Assembly (NCBI GenBank): GCA_030150485.1
Contig: JASLFZ010000056.1
Coordinates: 1-15,084, forward strand
From: Candidatus Saccharimonadales bacterium
GTDB lineage: Bacteria; Patescibacteriota; Saccharimonadia; UBA4664; SCTI01
Direction of reading: 5' to 3'
Length of the DNA: 15,084 nucleotides
Each line of letters begins with the position of its first letter. Positions within the stretch are counted from its first letter, which is position 1. Below are positions 12,887-15,084 of this stretch, piece after piece. The translations under genes were made by a program, and so were the position numbers. The notes beneath the pieces are model-generated. The model did no database searches. It was given only the letters and a program-made list of their open reading frames with translations, and had not been told where the DNA came from.

Positions 12887-13513
12887 TTAGACTAGCCTGC
12901 CTTGGGCGGCCCGACGGCCTACCAGCATGCGCTGCTTTCTCCAGGTGCGCCGGTCAATGATCTCCAGCGCGGTGAGACCGTTCATCACAATCAAGTAAAG
13001 TGGCAAAATCAGCGTAGCCAAATGCCAGCTACCAACCGCCAGCGCGCCCGCCATACTAGCCAGCCCCATCAGTACCCACGTCGACAGCGTTTCCGAGTAG
13101 GGCGCTCGCCACACCTTCGCAATGGTCAACCAGTTTCCTAAGAAGTCGACGCAGATAATAACAATCAGGGCTGCCAGCGGATCGTGGGTCAGTTTCCATA
13201 ACCCAATACCCGCTACGGCGATTACGAGTGAGACAAGGTCTACCATCTTAAAGTGGCCGTAGCCGAACCGGATCGAAAGGAGCGCCACCGAAAAGTTACC
13301 AGTCAGCAACGTGCCGGTAAGTAGCAGCGACCAAGTGGCTCCCGCCGCCACCTGGGCGGCAAAGGCGCCGATCATCAAAAATGTCCAAATCCACCAGGTT
13401 GACCGCTCCGGTTTAGCCTTGCCTCGCACAATCGCCCTAACGTAAGGCCCAAACGCGCACAGATTCAGCGCGGCGGAAGCGCCTCCAAGTACTGCTAAAG
13501 TGGTCATGCTCAT
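12887..13513 (-). CDS. PQ-loop/MtN3-like membrane protein with an internal duplication
   Basis: 208 residues with about seven TM helices. Two halves resemble each other: YVRAIVRGKAKPERSTWWIW near residues 24-43 and TIAKVWRAPYSETLSTWVLM near 130-149, each followed by a small-residue helix. Such paired triple-helix units are typical of PQ-loop/SWEET-type transporters and related proteins, but the PQ dipeptide itself is absent. No substrate can be inferred. ATG 13513 is preceded by TGC-TACAAT ending 6 nt upstream, so a leaderless transcript is likely; a second ATG at 13507 is possible. It is divergent from the 13667 gene. Confidence 0.8.
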   Translation of the reverse strand: MSMTTLAVLGGASAALNLCAFGPYVRAIVRGKAKPERSTWWIWTFLMIGAFAAQVAAGATWSLLLTGTLLTGNFSVALLSIRFGYGHFKMVDLVSLVIAVAGIGLWKLTHDPLAALIVIICVDFLGNWLTIAKVWRAPYSETLSTWVLMGLASMAGALAVGSWHLATLILPLYLIVMNGLTALEIIDRRTWRKQRMLVGRRAAQGRLV

Positions 13514-13519
13514 ACCGCG

Positions 13520-13528
13520 ATTGTAGCA
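13520..13528 (-). promoter_or_regulatory. Extended -10 of the PQ-loop-like gene, leaderless-type
   Basis: On the minus strand TGC-TACAAT (hexamer 13520-13525), 6 nt before ATG 13513. There is no good -35, consistent with extended -10 use. Confidence 0.55.
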
Positions 13529-13564
13529 GAGTGCTTCGGGCTTTTCTTTTTGCAGATCTGCCCA

Positions 13565-13593
13565 TTGAATCGCCGGCCGGCATGGGCTAATCT
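13565..13593 (+). promoter_or_regulatory. Promoter of the DUF2690-like gene
   Basis: TTGAAT (13565-13570), 17 bp, TAATCT (13588-13593). Start near 13600 gives a leader of about 67 nt with a proper AGGAGA at 13655-13660. The -35 is identical to that of the 5827 gene. Confidence 0.55.
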
Positions 13594-13666
13594 AAACAGG
13601 CTCTACTTCGGGTCGTTTGCGGCTTAACCGCCGCCAGCGACGTCAATCGCGACTAGGAGAGTTCTC

Positions 13667-14449
13667 GTGAAAAGCTGGCTCAAGCCCTATCGGGCGCGCT
13701 TGCGCTATCTCAAGTATGTCCTGTTGATGATGGCCGCGCTGACGCTCGGCCTCCTGGCGCCAGCAGCTGGCGCCAACTCGCAGTACACCGGTCAGAATCC
13801 CGTTCAGACCGGATGCACCAACGGCGCCCAGAACATCGGTGGCAAAAGTACGGTTCGCATGAATGAATTCAGCGCGACCATCGAAATCCTGAACTCGCCG
13901 GCCTGCCCTTATGCGGTGTGGGTGGCGCTCAACGTTAGCTCAGGCGCCAACGGCCAATATCAGGTCAAAATCCACCTAAGCGGCGGCAATTCGGGCGAAT
14001 CTGTCACGTTGGAAGAAGTGGTAAGGAGCTCGCTGGTTCAAACCCCGATGTTGAACGCCGAAGGCGGCTGTATCAATGCGGAAGTCTCGATCAGTAACCT
14101 CAGTGGCACGAACCGCAGCATCGAGAAGTACGGGTTGTGTGGCGAGGTCTTCGTCCTTCCGGAATCGACTTCACCAGGAGAACAGCCCCCGTCGGAACCG
14201 CCCAGCTGGCCACCTCCGGTTGAATCGTTCCCGCCGGGCCAGACCACCACAACGACGACAACGATAACCACGACCAGTTCTGGTAGCACCACAATAACCT
14301 CGTCGAGTACTGCCGGATCAACGGTGCCAATCGTGGCCCCGCCAAACAATCCGCCGTCCCAGTATCATTCGGTCAAACACCGGCGATGCTGGGGCAAGCA
14401 TCACCACCGCATCAAGTGCCCCCGGCACTCAAAGCACAAGAAGCACTGA
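13667..14449 (+). CDS. Secreted DUF2690-like protein with Thr-rich linker and basic His/Lys tail
   Basis: 260 residues from GTG 13667, with AGGAGA 7 nt upstream. A signal peptide covers about residues 1-38 (basic start, hydrophobic core, cleavage near AGA). The next 120 residues contain YTGQNPVQTGC, then NSPACPYAVWVAL. This matches the GxxP-x3-GC and SPxC-x3-W patterns I associate with DUF2690 (YjfA-like) exported proteins of Gram-positives. Pro-rich then Thr/Ser-rich segments (about 167-225) form an extended linker. The last 27 residues are extremely basic with two Cys, ending in KHKKH, and may bind wall polymers, nucleic acid or metal. A terminator follows. The function of DUF2690 is unknown, and the assignment is moderate. 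Confidence 0.8.
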   Translation: MKSWLKPYRARLRYLKYVLLMMAALTLGLLAPAAGANSQYTGQNPVQTGCTNGAQNIGGKSTVRMNEFSATIEILNSPACPYAVWVALNVSSGANGQYQVKIHLSGGNSGESVTLEEVVRSSLVQTPMLNAEGGCINAEVSISNLSGTNRSIEKYGLCGEVFVLPESTSPGEQPPSEPPSWPPPVESFPPGQTTTTTTTITTTSSGSTTITSSSTAGSTVPIVAPPNNPPSQYHSVKHRRCWGKHHHRIKCPRHSKHKKH

Positions 14450-14461
14450 CCCGCTGACTAC

Positions 14462-14505
14462 AGAGCGCCAACCGCCGGCCTCGTGGTCGGCGGGCGTTCT
14501 GTTTT
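14462..14505 (+). terminator. Intrinsic terminator after the DUF2690-like gene
   Basis: A long GC-rich hairpin: AGAGCGCC (14462-14469) pairs with 14493-14500 with one wobble. The inner arm 14473-14480 pairs with 14485-14492 around a TCGT loop. GTTTTA follows. Its T-run overlaps the stop codon of the opposing aminotransferase gene. Confidence 0.7.
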
Positions 14506-15084
14506 ATGAAGCCGAGGGGAGCGATACCATCCAGTCGTTATGGTCAGCATCCTTACCGGTCCCCACATCTTGCAGCATCGCTCGCAGCCGCTCAGTTAGA
14601 GGCTTAGGCTCGGGCAGACTATATTGCTCAATCTGGTTGACCGGTGTTATGTGGGCGGCGGTGCCGCTCAGAAAAACCTCATCGGCGATCAGTAGCTCAG
14701 ACTTATCAACCGGACGCTGCTCAACCTCGATTCCAGCCTCTTGGGCTAGCTCAATAATGCTGCGGCGCGTAATGCCCTCAAGTACATCCTGCGCAACATC
14801 GGGAGTAATCAAGCGGCCGTCGCGCACAATGAAAATGTTCATGGCGCTGGCCTCCGCCACCTTCCCGGCCGTGTTTAGAAGAATAGCCTCGTCGTAGCCT
14901 CGCGCGTGCGCTTCGGTTTTGGCCAGCGCCGAGGTCACGTAAGAACCGGCAATCTTACCACGCAGCGGCAGCCCACGGTCCTCGCCACGTAGCCAAGAAG
15001 AGAAGCAGCAGCGCACCCCTGCGGTGGGCAGGTAGTTGCCCATAAGAAGTCCGTAAACGAGGAAGTCGTGCTCCACTTCATGCA
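14504..15084 (-). CDS. ilvE: Branched-chain amino acid aminotransferase, N terminus beyond the window
   Basis: Fold-type IV PLP enzyme exchanging amino groups between Val/Leu/Ile and 2-oxoglutarate. The visible 192 residues are the C-terminal part; the frame is still open at 15082, so the GTG at 15076 is not the start. The PLP lysine is in LRGKIAGSYVTS. Then come EAILLNTAGKVAEASAMNIF, DVLEGITRRSIIELA, and ADEVFLSGTAAHITPV, all diagnostic of BCAT. An extra CysCys pair (GVRCCFSSW) precedes the Lys. A related class IV enzyme such as D-amino-acid aminotransferase is less likely, given the KIAGSY and TAAHITPV segments. Confidence 0.92.
   Translation of the reverse strand, partial: HEVEHDFLVYGLLMGNYLPTAGVRCCFSSWLRGEDRGLPLRGKIAGSYVTSALAKTEAHARGYDEAILLNTAGKVAEASAMNIFIVRDGRLITPDVAQDVLEGITRRSIIELAQEAGIEVEQRPVDKSELLIADEVFLSGTAAHITPVNQIEQYSLPEPKPLTERLRAMLQDVGTGKDADHNDWMVSLPSAS

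Overview
The window is chromosomal, about 57% GC, densely coding and uses TGA as a stop (purA ends in TGA). It holds 19 protein genes, two of them cut by the window edges. I see no rRNA, tRNA, CRISPR array or transposase, and no gene-free stretch exceeds 300 bases. Small secreted helical proteins, a GTE-containing metallopeptidase-like anchored protein, a stand-alone RRM protein and compact divergent promoters suggest a Patescibacteria (CPR) genome, perhaps Saccharibacteria-related. This placement is inference with low to moderate confidence.

Layout, left to right. (1) 1-1095: 3' part of purA (+). (2) 1198-2266: a divergent pair, a small secreted helical protein (-) and a two-TM protein with an extracytoplasmic domain (+). 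(3) 2333-4488: galU (-) diverging from a Nudix hydrolase (+), which overlaps an alpha/beta-hydrolase gene by 4 nt. (4) 4655-5224: a CDP-alcohol phosphatidyltransferase-like membrane protein lacking two of the four signature aspartates. (5) 5472-6975: an RRM protein with a long leader and a clear terminator, then a two-gene operon (Ala/Pro-rich one-TM protein, SH3b protein) and a 58-aa gene. (6) 7006-9120 (-): a membrane-anchored protein with a degraded zincin motif, followed by a membrane-anchored polysaccharide deacetylase. (7) 9144-12195: a Fur-family repressor (-) diverging from a metal ABC transporter operon (binding protein, ATPase, permease). (8) 12220-13513: a phosphoserine-phosphatase-like HAD enzyme (+) converging on a PQ-loop-like membrane protein (-). 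(9) 13667-14449: a secreted DUF2690-like protein with a Thr-rich linker and a basic tail. (10) 14504 to the window end: branched-chain aminotransferase (-), cut.

The strongest functional unit is the Fur-family/metal-uptake divergon. A 17-bp palindrome of Fur-box type lies between the two genes, and its self-complementary TTGCAA arm can serve as the -35 hexamer of both promoters. Binding there would repress regulator and transporter together. More widely, about nine first-in-operon genes carry a -10-like hexamer that ends 6 or 7 nt before the start codon, the arrangement expected for leaderless mRNAs. Operon-internal genes and a few others keep a Shine-Dalgarno.

Two near-identical 41-bp AT-rich palindromes lie between convergent gene ends (1124-1164, 2260-2300). 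A rearranged derivative lies upstream of the phosphatidyltransferase-like gene (4519-4556).
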